DNA from: Rubrivivax sp.
Lineage (GTDB): Bacteria > Pseudomonadota > Gammaproteobacteria > Burkholderiales > Burkholderiaceae_C
Reading direction: 5' to 3'
NCBI GenBank assembly: GCA_027484885.1
Contig: JAIXSD010000079.1
Location: forward strand, 1-11,353
DNA: 11,353 nucleotides
Below the pieces are notes generated by a model. That model searched no databases. It was given only the letters and a program-made list of their open reading frames with translations, and was not told the DNA's origin. Below, piece after piece: positions 1 through 6,665 of the stretch (position 1 is its first letter; every line of letters starts with the position of its first letter). The position numbers and the translations under genes were made by a program.

Positions 1-258
1 ATGATGGACCGCTATGTGGTGGGCGGTTTCTACCGCATCCATGCTGACCGCGGCGCCGATGAAAACCTCAACGCCCCGGGCTCCAGCTTTGTGCCCCTGG
101 CCTTTGCGCAGAGCTCGCAACTGCCGCGCCCGGGCGAGAAGCCAGGTGCCAGCGCGCCCAACCGCTTCTACATGTACGGCGTGATCGCCCGCCTGGCCAT
201 GTTGGCGGCGAGCTATGAGCTCGAAGTCACCGACCCCGAAGCCGAGGTGTATGCCTGA
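1..258 (+). CDS. gshA: Glutamate-cysteine ligase, C-terminal end (partial)
   Basis: This is the last 85 codons of a gene that begins outside the window; the ATG at position 1 is probably internal. The product would be gamma-glutamylcysteine synthetase, the ATP-dependent first step of glutathione synthesis in the cytoplasm. The visible part has the features I associate with the C-terminus of the A. ferrooxidans-type family (TIGR02049), which is unrelated in sequence to E. coli GshA: a YVVGGFYRIH stretch, then RGADENLNAPG, then FVPLAFA, then a helical end. Full-length members are about 430 residues, so about four fifths is missing. The presence of gshB at the other end of the window supports the call. 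Stop codon is TGA at 256-258. A hairpin follows directly. Identification is by recalled family pattern, without alignment. Confidence 0.8.
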   Translation: MMDRYVVGGFYRIHADRGADENLNAPGSSFVPLAFAQSSQLPRPGEKPGASAPNRFYMYGVIARLAMLAASYELEVTDPEAEVYA

Positions 259-266
259 CCAACCGG

Positions 267-293
267 GCTGAGCGCAGGCTCAGCTCAGCTTTT
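267..293 (+). terminator. Hairpin between convergent gshA and lysR
   Basis: A perfect 7-bp stem (GCTGAGC at 267-273 with GCTCAGC at 278-284) encloses a GCAG loop. It starts 8 bases after the gshA stop and is followed by TCAGC and then four T (290-293). It would serve as a modest intrinsic terminator for gshA. On the opposite strand the same stem lies just past the lysR stop but has no T run, so it may only slow or protect that transcript. Extra CTCAG copies at 285-298 could form alternative pairings. Confidence 0.5.
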
Positions 294-294
294 C

Positions 295-1269
295 TCAGCC
301 CAGCTTCTGGCTGGCCTCCAGCATCAGCTGTTTGAAACGCTCGACCACTTCGCTCTGCGGCTCGCGCAGATGCCAGAGGGTCAGGTCGGCCAAGCCCAGG
401 TCGGCGTCCAGGGGCAGGATCTTGGCGATGCCGTTCTGCGCCGCCAGCCTGGCCACATGCTGGGGCAGCAGGGCCAGGATGGGCATGCGCTTGAGCAGGC
501 TCAGGGTCAGCATGACATCGCCGGTTTCGACCAGATTGGTGGGCAGGGGCTGGCCCATGTCATGCCAGAGCCGATCCTGCAGGCTGCGCGAGCGGGTGCC
601 GGGCAGGGGCCAGATCCAGGCCTGCTGATTGAGCGTGTCCCAGCCCAGCTTGTGGCTGGCCTTGGCCAAGGGGTGCACAGTGCTGATGGCGGCGACCTCG
701 GGCTGGGCGATCAGGCACAGCGGCTCCAAGTCGGGCGGCGCCTCATGCGGGCGGATGCGTGCCACCACCAGATCGAGGCGGCCTTCGCGCAGCTCGTTGA
801 TCAAGCCGGTCAGGGCATGGGTGCGCACGCTCAGGGTGATGTGGGGGTACTCCAGCTTCATCGCCGCCATCGCATCCGGCAGCACCTGGGGCAGGGCGGC
901 ATTGGTGGCGCCGATCAGTAGTTCGCCCGAGGCGCCGCGCACGATGGAGGCGATGTCGCCGCCGCCGCGTTGCAGGTCGGCATCGAGTTTTTGCGCCAGC
1001 CGGATCAGCCGTTCACCCAGCGCTGTGGCGCGCAAGCTGCGCCCGCGGCGCACAAACAGGGTTTGTCCTAGGCCCTGCTCGATTTCGCTCAGCGCCTTGC
1101 TGACGGCGGGCTGGGTGACATGCAGGGCATCGGCCGCCGCGCCCAGGCTTCCCGCCTCAGAAAGCGCTTGCAGCACCCGCAAATGACGCAGGCTCAGGCG
1201 CTTGCGAACAAAGCTGTCAGCGGCTTCGGGGGCGGAGGGAAGGGCCTTGGGCACGCTGGAGATAACCAT
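295..1269 (-). CDS. LysR-type transcriptional regulator
   Basis: 324-residue cytoplasmic DNA-binding regulator. Residues about 26-85 form the LysR winged helix-turn-helix (LSLRHLRVLQAL, then GSLGAAADALHVTQPAVSKAL, then LGQTLFVRRGR). A linker helix follows to about 110, and a periplasmic-binding-protein-like effector domain spans about 114-320. The motif WIWPLPGTRSR at 218-228 and the N-terminal pattern recall the GbpR/PcaQ branch, but the ligand cannot be read from sequence. Start: ATG at 1269 is the first in frame and gives about 25 residues before the HTH, slightly long but common in this branch; GTG at 1254 is an alternative. The Shine-Dalgarno is weak. The gene is divergent from the TonB receptor across 133 bases, the classic LysR arrangement. 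I infer that it controls the receptor and its own expression. It converges on gshA. Confidence 0.93.
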   Translation of the reverse strand: MVISSVPKALPSAPEAADSFVRKRLSLRHLRVLQALSEAGSLGAAADALHVTQPAVSKALSEIEQGLGQTLFVRRGRSLRATALGERLIRLAQKLDADLQRGGGDIASIVRGASGELLIGATNAALPQVLPDAMAAMKLEYPHITLSVRTHALTGLINELREGRLDLVVARIRPHEAPPDLEPLCLIAQPEVAAISTVHPLAKASHKLGWDTLNQQAWIWPLPGTRSRSLQDRLWHDMGQPLPTNLVETGDVMLTLSLLKRMPILALLPQHVARLAAQNGIAKILPLDADLGLADLTLWHLREPQSEVVERFKQLMLEASQKLG

Positions 1270-1402
1270 TTTTTCACTTTAACAAACCTTTACTCATGTC
1301 GATTTTGTGACGCGCTTTTATGGTTTGCGTGAGCCCTGACGCCAGGCCCCCAAGTCTGGTGCCAAGCCATCCATCCCATCAAAAAACCGTTGGAGAGTCT
1401 TC
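1270..1402. promoter_or_regulatory. Divergent lysR / TonB-receptor control region
   Basis: This 133-base spacer between divergent genes has an AT-rich half at about 1270-1327 inside GC-rich surroundings, as expected for promoters. A 6-bp inverted repeat CAAACC (1283-1288) / GGTTTG (1322-1327) flanks a 33-base spacer and could mark regulator half-sites; outer TCAC (1274-1277) and GTGA (1329-1332) are also complementary but unequally spaced. A possible -10 for the receptor is TTTTAT at 1316-1321, without a convincing -35. A 6-bp imperfect stem (1340-1345 with 1356-1361, one G-U pair) lies in the receptor leader. All of these are weak by themselves; the regulatory role is inferred mainly from gene orientation. 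Confidence 0.5.
1391..1397 (+). promoter_or_regulatory. Ribosome binding site that fixes the GTG start of the TonB receptor
   Basis: TGGAGAG lies 5 bases before the GTG at 1403. It is the clearest Shine-Dalgarno in the window. It supports the GTG start, which yields an intact signal peptide; the next in-frame ATG is codon 44, inside the plug, and would lose the signal. Confidence 0.75.
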
Positions 1403-4354
1403 GTGCAACAGCAGCGTCATCACCTCATTGCCCTGGCCATCCTGAGCCTGGCGGCATCGACCCAGGCCCAGGCCCAAGCTGCCGACTCGGCGCCCAAGGC
1501 CGAGCTGGAGCGGGTCACCATCACCGGCTCCATGATCAAGCGCACCGACCGCGAAACGCCGTCCGTGGTGCAGACCATCAGCCGCGAAGACATCAAGAAC
1601 TCCGGCTTTGCCTCCGTGGAAGAGCTGTTGCGCTCGACCGGCGCGGTCGATCTGAGCTCGGTCGGTGACGGCGCCGCCTCGGGCTTCGTCAGCGGCTTGT
1701 CCACCATCTCGCTGCGCGGCTTCGGCTCGCAGGGCACGTTGACCCTGATCAACGGCCGCCGCATTGCGCCGGCTGCTGCGGTGGATGTGAACTTCGGTCG
1801 CGGCAACCTGGTCAGCGTCAACACCATCCCCAAGGGCGCCATCGACCGCATCGAAATCCTCAAGGACGGCGCCTCGGCCATCTACGGCTCGGACGCCGTG
1901 GTCGGCGTGGTGAACTATGTGCTGCGCAAGGATTACCAGGGCGCCGAGGCCGGTGTCACCTACAGCGCCAATGACAAGGGCGTGGGCGGCACCAAGAGCG
2001 CCAACGCCAGCTTCGGTTTTGGCGATCTGAGCCGTGACCGCTTCAATGTTTTCGGCGGCTTGGAAATCTCGCAGCGCGACCGTGTCATGTACCCGGACCT
2101 GCGCGACCGCGGCGCGCCGGGGCTCTACGACCAGGCGCTGAACCTCAACGGCTCGCTGAGCCGCTTCACGCCTTCCAGCGTGGCCTCCTACTGGGGCAAC
2201 TACTACAGCCTGCCGACCAGCACGGCCGGCAACACCACGCTCAACGGCATCAGCGTGGCCAACTCCAGCACCTCGGGCAAGTTCTTCCTCGGCTCCCTGG
2301 CCGGCTGCCCCGATGAGCTGACCGTGGGCAAGGGCGTGGCCAACCGCCTGCCCGGCTTCTCGGCCACCACCGCCAGCCTGCCCAATGGCCAGTGCCGCTA
2401 CGACGTGGACAGTGCCACCGAGGCCATCGCCAAGCAAGACAAAGTTGGCGCCACGGTTCGCGGCACCTTCGCCATCAACTCGGAGCTGACGGCGTATGCC
2501 GACGTCATGCTGTCCAAGACCACGACCGAGTCCTTTGTCGCGCCGCGCACGCTGACCACCAGCATCTACAGCAGCGCCACCGCCAACACCGCGGTCACTT
2601 GGCCCAAGCTGGACGGCACGCTGCAGACCTTCCCGACCATCATCCTGCCGGTCGGCCACCCGGACAACCCGACCAATGGCAAGGCCAAGCCGGAAGCCGT
2701 GCAGCTGATCTACCGCTTTGCCGATGTGCCGCGCTTTGACACCACCGAGCTCAAGGCCTCGCGTTTCACCGCCGGCATCAGCGGCGTGATCGGCGACTGG
2801 GATGTCGACAGCGCCGTGCTCTACACCCGCCAGGACATGAGCCGCGTGCGCAGCAATGAGCTGCGTGCCTCGCTGCTGAAGAACGCGATCGCCAAGAACA
2901 CCTACCACTTCGGCAAGGCCAACGATGCCGCGGCCATCGCCAGCGTGGCGTCCGACGCGGTGATCGACGGCAAGGCCACCATCGCCTCCGTGGACGTGCG
3001 TGCCAGCCGCGAGCTGTTCAGCCTGGCCGGCGGCATGGCCGGCGTGGCTGTGGGCGGCGAGTTCCGCCGCGAGACCCTGTCAGCCAACCCCAACGAGGCC
3101 TACACCAGCGGTGATTTCATCGGCCTGGTGGCCAACGGCACCTCGGGTGCGCGCAACTCCTACGCCGCCTTCGGCGAGCTGAGCCTGCCGGTGCACAAGG
3201 CGCTGGAGCTGCAAGCGGCCATGCGCGCCGAGAAGTACAGCGACTTCGGCCGCGCCAACACTGGCAAGCTGGGCTTCAAGTGGAGCGCCATGCCGTCCTT
3301 CGTGGCCCTGCGCGGCACGGCCGCCACCGGCTTCCGCGCGCCCTCGATCTCGCAGATCGGCAATTCCTACGCTTCGTCCTTCCACAGCTTCGGCACCTAT
3401 GCCGTGCCCGACAACCTGCGCTGCGACCTGAGCAACCCGGACAAGCCCGTCAGCAAGGCCGACCCGGCCAACAACCGCGATTGCAATGTGCTGGGCTTCA
3501 GCGCCCGCACGCCCAACCCGGGCAGCATCGCGACCACCATCAGCGCCAACCCGAACTTGAAGCCCGAGAAATCGCGCTCCTTCACCCTGGGCGTGATCCT
3601 GTCGCCGACCAAGTATGTGGACCTGAGCCTGGATGCCTGGTACTTCCAGCGCAACAACGAGATCCGCTCGCAGCGCGGCGTGGACATCATGGAAGACGCC
3701 AACAAGTCTCCCTCCACGCCGAACCGCCAGGTCATCCGTGACCCCAACCCCGCCACCTGGCTGCCGGGCGTGCCCAACAGCGGCCCGATCCTGATGCTGG
3801 TGCGCGAGTACGGCAACTACAACTGGACCAAGACCTCGGGTCTGGACTACGAGCTGTCGGCGCGCATGCCCACCGAATCCCTCGGTGAGTTCAAGCTGAA
3901 GATCGAAGGCACTTACACCGGCCGCTTCGACTACAAGATCCTGGCCAATGGCGACACCACCTACTCGGTCGGCACCACCACCAACGACATCCCCAAGACC
4001 AAGGCCACGGTCAGCCTGAACTGGAAGCTGGGTGACTGGAGCAGCTTCGCGCGCCTGAACCATGTGGACAAGCTCAAGAGCTCGACCACCGACACCTGCA
4101 TGACCTCGACCTCGGCCTACAACAGCTTCCTGCGCGCCAACGACTACTGCTATGTCTCGGCCACCAACACCGTGGACATCGGCGGCAGCTACAAGGGCTT
4201 CAAGGACCTGGTGCTGTCCTTCAGCGTGCTGAACCTGGAAGGGACCTACCCCAACACCAACGGCCCGGTCTCGCCCTGGACTTACTACGATGCGGGCAAT
4301 GCCGGCCAGCTGGGCCGTCGCTTCTCGGTGAGCGCGAGCTACACCTTCAAGTAA
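1403..4354 (+). CDS. TonB-dependent outer-membrane receptor
   Basis: 983-residue outer-membrane beta-barrel transporter energised by TonB/ExbBD, for a bound nutrient. Signal peptide 1-26 (cut after QAQAQA). A TonB-box-like ERVTITGS lies near 36-43. The plug domain at about 45-180 carries LRGFG (104-108), LINGRR (115-120), and IDRIEILKDGASAIYGSDAVVGVVN (147-171). The barrel runs from about 182 to the end, with the typical ANPNLKPEKSRSFTLG segment (715-730) and a terminal beta-strand ending SASYTFK. Six cysteines fall as three close pairs (302/331, 674/694, 899/916), probably loop disulfides. The GSMIKR start of the plug recalls large receptors often found beside peptidases and hydrolases. With the S9 peptidase next door, a peptide-derived substrate is my inference; an iron complex is the alternative. 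Divergent LysR gene upstream, terminator downstream. The family is sure, the substrate is not. Confidence 0.95.
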   Translation: MQQQRHHLIALAILSLAASTQAQAQAADSAPKAELERVTITGSMIKRTDRETPSVVQTISREDIKNSGFASVEELLRSTGAVDLSSVGDGAASGFVSGLSTISLRGFGSQGTLTLINGRRIAPAAAVDVNFGRGNLVSVNTIPKGAIDRIEILKDGASAIYGSDAVVGVVNYVLRKDYQGAEAGVTYSANDKGVGGTKSANASFGFGDLSRDRFNVFGGLEISQRDRVMYPDLRDRGAPGLYDQALNLNGSLSRFTPSSVASYWGNYYSLPTSTAGNTTLNGISVANSSTSGKFFLGSLAGCPDELTVGKGVANRLPGFSATTASLPNGQCRYDVDSATEAIAKQDKVGATVRGTFAINSELTAYADVMLSKTTTESFVAPRTLTTSIYSSATANTAVTWPKLDGTLQTFPTIILPVGHPDNPTNGKAKPEAVQLIYRFADVPRFDTTELKASRFTAGISGVIGDWDVDSAVLYTRQDMSRVRSNELRASLLKNAIAKNTYHFGKANDAAAIASVASDAVIDGKATIASVDVRASRELFSLAGGMAGVAVGGEFRRETLSANPNEAYTSGDFIGLVANGTSGARNSYAAFGELSLPVHKALELQAAMRAEKYSDFGRANTGKLGFKWSAMPSFVALRGTAATGFRAPSISQIGNSYASSFHSFGTYAVPDNLRCDLSNPDKPVSKADPANNRDCNVLGFSARTPNPGSIATTISANPNLKPEKSRSFTLGVILSPTKYVDLSLDAWYFQRNNEIRSQRGVDIMEDANKSPSTPNRQVIRDPNPATWLPGVPNSGPILMLVREYGNYNWTKTSGLDYELSARMPTESLGEFKLKIEGTYTGRFDYKILANGDTTYSVGTTTNDIPKTKATVSLNWKLGDWSSFARLNHVDKLKSSTTDTCMTSTSAYNSFLRANDYCYVSATNTVDIGGSYKGFKDLVLSFSVLNLEGTYPNTNGPVSPWTYYDAGNAGQLGRRFSVSASYTFK

Positions 4355-4388
4355 GGCTGCGCTCGCCGCATCGGCAAGTCAGTCCCGA

Positions 4389-4406
4389 ACGCGGCTGTGG
4401 CCGCGT
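4389..4406 (+). repeat. Inverted repeat (hairpin) just after the TonB receptor gene
   Basis: A perfect 7-bp stem, ACGCGGC (4389-4395) and GCCGCGT (4400-4406), with a TGTG loop. It lies 34 bases after the receptor stop codon and 7 bases before the terminator stem. It has no T run of its own. It could stabilise the 3' end of the receptor mRNA or help terminate. Confidence 0.55.
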
Positions 4407-4413
4407 CGGTTTC

Positions 4414-4445
4414 AGGGGCGCTGCGCAGGCAGCCGCCCCTTTTTT
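4414..4445 (+). terminator. Intrinsic terminator after the TonB receptor gene
   Basis: AGGGGCG (4414-4420) plus CTGC (4421-4424) pairs with GCAG (4429-4432) and CGCCCCT (4434-4440), with one bulged C and a GCAG loop, followed directly by six T (4440-4445). This is the strongest Rho-independent terminator in the window. It separates the receptor from the S9 peptidase transcript, so the peptidase either has its own promoter or is made from partial readthrough. Confidence 0.85.
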
Positions 4446-4466
4446 CATTGTTGAGGGTCTTGAGCC

Positions 4467-6623
4467 ATGGATTTGCAGTTCAGCATCCGCTTCGGTCGCG
4501 TCGCCCTGCTGTGGCTGGCCTTGGGTGCTCTGTCCCCGGCCGCGGCCCGGCCCTTGTTGCCCCCGCCGGGCCTGCAGGCTGATGGGCTGCCGGCGCTGCA
4601 GCGTGTGGAGCCCGCGACCCGCGCTGAGGCGCCGGTGCTGCGCTTTCTCGGCTGGCATCCGCAGCGGCGCGAGATGCTGGTGCTGGCCAGTGCCGGCGGC
4701 AGCCTGCAGCTGCACCGCCTGGCCGAGCCCGGCGCGCGCCCGCAGGCGCTGACCGGCGGCCGCGAGCGGGTGGACAGCGCGCAGTGGGAGCCGCAGCGCG
4801 GCGACTACCTGGTGTTCAGCCGCGATCGCGGTGGCGATGAGGCGTTTCGTCTCTACCGCCTGCAGCCCACCGATGCCAGGCGGGACGCACTCGCTGAGCC
4901 GGTGCCCCTGACGCCAGCCGGCGCGCGCGTCAGCGCCTTTCAGTTCTTGCCGCAAGGGCAGGGCTTGGTCTATGTGCTGGACCAGCTCGATGGCCGCCGC
5001 AGCCCGGCGCCAAACTTGAGTGCGGACGCTGAAAGCGAGGAGGGAGCGGATTCGAGCGCAGCGTCATCGCCGCCGCCCAGCAGCAACCGCCAGGCCCGCA
5101 GCCAGCTGTTCTGGATGGACCCGCTGCGGCCCGAGAGCCCGCGCCTGCTCGGCGACAGCGTGGGCGGCCGCTACACCGATCTGCGCGTCAGCGCCGCCGG
5201 CACGGTGATCGCCCTGCACACCCGCCAGGGGCGCAGCCAGACCCTCCGCTTCGATCTGGACCCGGCGGCCCCGCCGGGCGGCCAGGCGCTGGGCGCGCGC
5301 GGCGGCGCCGAGCTGCGCGAGGACGATGTGCTGCTGCAGCGCCAGGCTCTGGGCGGCGACTTTCGCCTGCTGGTCCAGCTGAACTTGAGCAGCGGCCAGC
5401 GTCGGGTGCTGAAGCTGCCCGAGCTCAGCGGTGATCTGGAAGCCCTGGCCGCGCCGCCACCAGGCAGCGCCTTGCCCCTGGCCCTGGTGCACAACGAAGC
5501 CGGTGTGTCGGTGCTGCGCCTGGCGCGGCCAGGCAGCGAGGCGCCGCTGCAGCGGGTGGCGGCCGAGTTGCCGGCCGGTGTGATCCAGGGCCCGCAGTGG
5601 CACCCGCGCCTGCCTGTGCTGGCCTTCAACCATACCTCGGCGCAGAGCCCGGGCCGTATCTTCAGCGGGTCGCTCGATGAGGCCGGCTTGCAAGCCTGGT
5701 CGGGCCGCGAGGCGGAGTCAGACAAGGGGGCCGGGGATTGGACGCCCGACTACGCCACGCTGCGTTGGCCGAGCTTCGATGGCCTGGAGATCAGCGGCCT
5801 GCATGTCGCGCCGCCGGCCCATTTCAAAGGCCCGCGGCCCGTGTTCATCAGCATCCACGGCGGGCCCAGCTCGCAAGCGCGGCCCACGCATCTGTCGGGC
5901 AGCCTGCGCTACCTGGTCGAGACCCTGGGCATGCACCTGATCCTGCCCAATGTGCGGGGCTCCGAGGGCTTCGGTCAGCGCTTTCTCAAGCTCGACAACG
6001 GCCGCCAGCGCGAGGATGCGGTGCGCGACATCAGCGCCTTGCTGGACCTGATTGCCGCCCGGCCCGAGATGGACGCGCGCCGCGTCATCGTCGCGGGTGG
6101 CAGCTATGGCGGATACATGTCGCTGTCGGTGGCCACGCGCGAGTCGGTCCGCATCGCCGGCAGCATCTGCCGCGTCGGCATCGCCAACTTCGTGTCGTTT
6201 CTGGAGAACACCGAGAGCTACCGGCGCGACAACCGCCGCGCCGAGTACGGCGACGAGCGCGACCCGGACATGCGCGCCTTTTTGCAGCGCATCTCGCCGC
6301 TGAGCCATGCGGCCGCGGTGCGCAAGCCGCTGTTCATCATCCACGGCCGCAACGACCCGCGGGTGCCCTACGGCGAGGCCACGCAGATGGTGGCGGCGGT
6401 GCGGGCGGCGGGAACCCCGGTCTGGTTCCTGACGGCCGAGGACGAGGGCCACAGCTTCAGCCGCGCCGAGAACCGCGACTACCTGTTCAGCGCCACCGTG
6501 GCTTTTGTGCAGCAGGCGCTGGCGGCGGTGCCGCCCGACGCCAAGCCCGATGCCCAGCCTGTGGCGACCGATGCCGATGTTTCATCAGTTTTGACGCAGC
6601 GCAGCAAAGCAGGCGCAAAATAG
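4467..6623 (+). CDS. Exported S9-family serine peptidase (prolyl oligopeptidase/acylaminoacyl-peptidase type)
   Basis: 718-residue serine peptidase expected to cut short peptides in the periplasm. A signal peptide spans 1-27 (RVALLWLALGAL core, cut after SPAAA); there is no lipobox cysteine. Residues about 55-420 are a divergent beta-propeller that would restrict access to the active site. The alpha/beta-hydrolase domain spans about 435-688: oxyanion region HGGPSS (464-469), nucleophile Ser546 in GGSYGGY, Asp630 in HGRNDPRVP, His662 in EDEGHSF, so the triad is complete. Unusual parts are a Ser/Glu/Pro-rich stretch at 178-210 in the propeller and a polar 28-residue tail after the catalytic domain. 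Start ATG 4467 has GAGGG (4453-4457) nine bases upstream. It follows the TonB receptor beyond a terminator; kup begins 42 bases downstream. Exact specificity (dipeptidyl, acyl or proline) is unknown. Confidence 0.93.
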   Translation: MDLQFSIRFGRVALLWLALGALSPAAARPLLPPPGLQADGLPALQRVEPATRAEAPVLRFLGWHPQRREMLVLASAGGSLQLHRLAEPGARPQALTGGRERVDSAQWEPQRGDYLVFSRDRGGDEAFRLYRLQPTDARRDALAEPVPLTPAGARVSAFQFLPQGQGLVYVLDQLDGRRSPAPNLSADAESEEGADSSAASSPPPSSNRQARSQLFWMDPLRPESPRLLGDSVGGRYTDLRVSAAGTVIALHTRQGRSQTLRFDLDPAAPPGGQALGARGGAELREDDVLLQRQALGGDFRLLVQLNLSSGQRRVLKLPELSGDLEALAAPPPGSALPLALVHNEAGVSVLRLARPGSEAPLQRVAAELPAGVIQGPQWHPRLPVLAFNHTSAQSPGRIFSGSLDEAGLQAWSGREAESDKGAGDWTPDYATLRWPSFDGLEISGLHVAPPAHFKGPRPVFISIHGGPSSQARPTHLSGSLRYLVETLGMHLILPNVRGSEGFGQRFLKLDNGRQREDAVRDISALLDLIAARPEMDARRVIVAGGSYGGYMSLSVATRESVRIAGSICRVGIANFVSFLENTESYRRDNRRAEYGDERDPDMRAFLQRISPLSHAAAVRKPLFIIHGRNDPRVPYGEATQMVAAVRAAGTPVWFLTAEDEGHSFSRAENRDYLFSATVAFVQQALAAVPPDAKPDAQPVATDADVSSVLTQRSKAGAK
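6591..6621 (+). promoter_or_regulatory. Possible kup promoter inside the end of the peptidase gene
   Basis: TTGACG (6591-6596; five of six matches to the sigma-70 -35 consensus) is followed after 19 bases by CAAAAT (6616-6621; four of six to the -10). The patch is clearly more AT-rich than the surrounding code. The long spacer weakens the case. A start about 38 bases before the kup GTG would follow. Confidence 0.25.
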
Positions 6624-6637
6624 GGGTTTTGGCTCGC

Positions 6638-6656
6638 CAGCGCCGCCCGCGCGCTG
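6638..6656 (+). repeat. Inverted repeat in the kup translation-start region
   Basis: CAGCGC (6638-6643) pairs perfectly with GCGCTG (6651-6656) over a 7-base loop. It ends 9 bases before the kup GTG, exactly where a Shine-Dalgarno would be expected and none is seen. It could reduce or regulate initiation, or be a chance stem in GC-rich sequence. Confidence 0.35.
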
Positions 6657-6665
6657 CAACAACAC

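Noticed and set aside
1338..1362. Imperfect stem in the receptor leader considered as a riboswitch or attenuator
   Set aside because: Only six pairs including one G-U, a ten-base loop, no T run and no known riboswitch pattern.
1379..2908. A 509-codon minus-strand open frame opposite the TonB receptor
   Set aside because: Low-complexity Ala/Gly/Val/Asp composition and no motif; the receptor frame on the plus strand is clearly the coding one.
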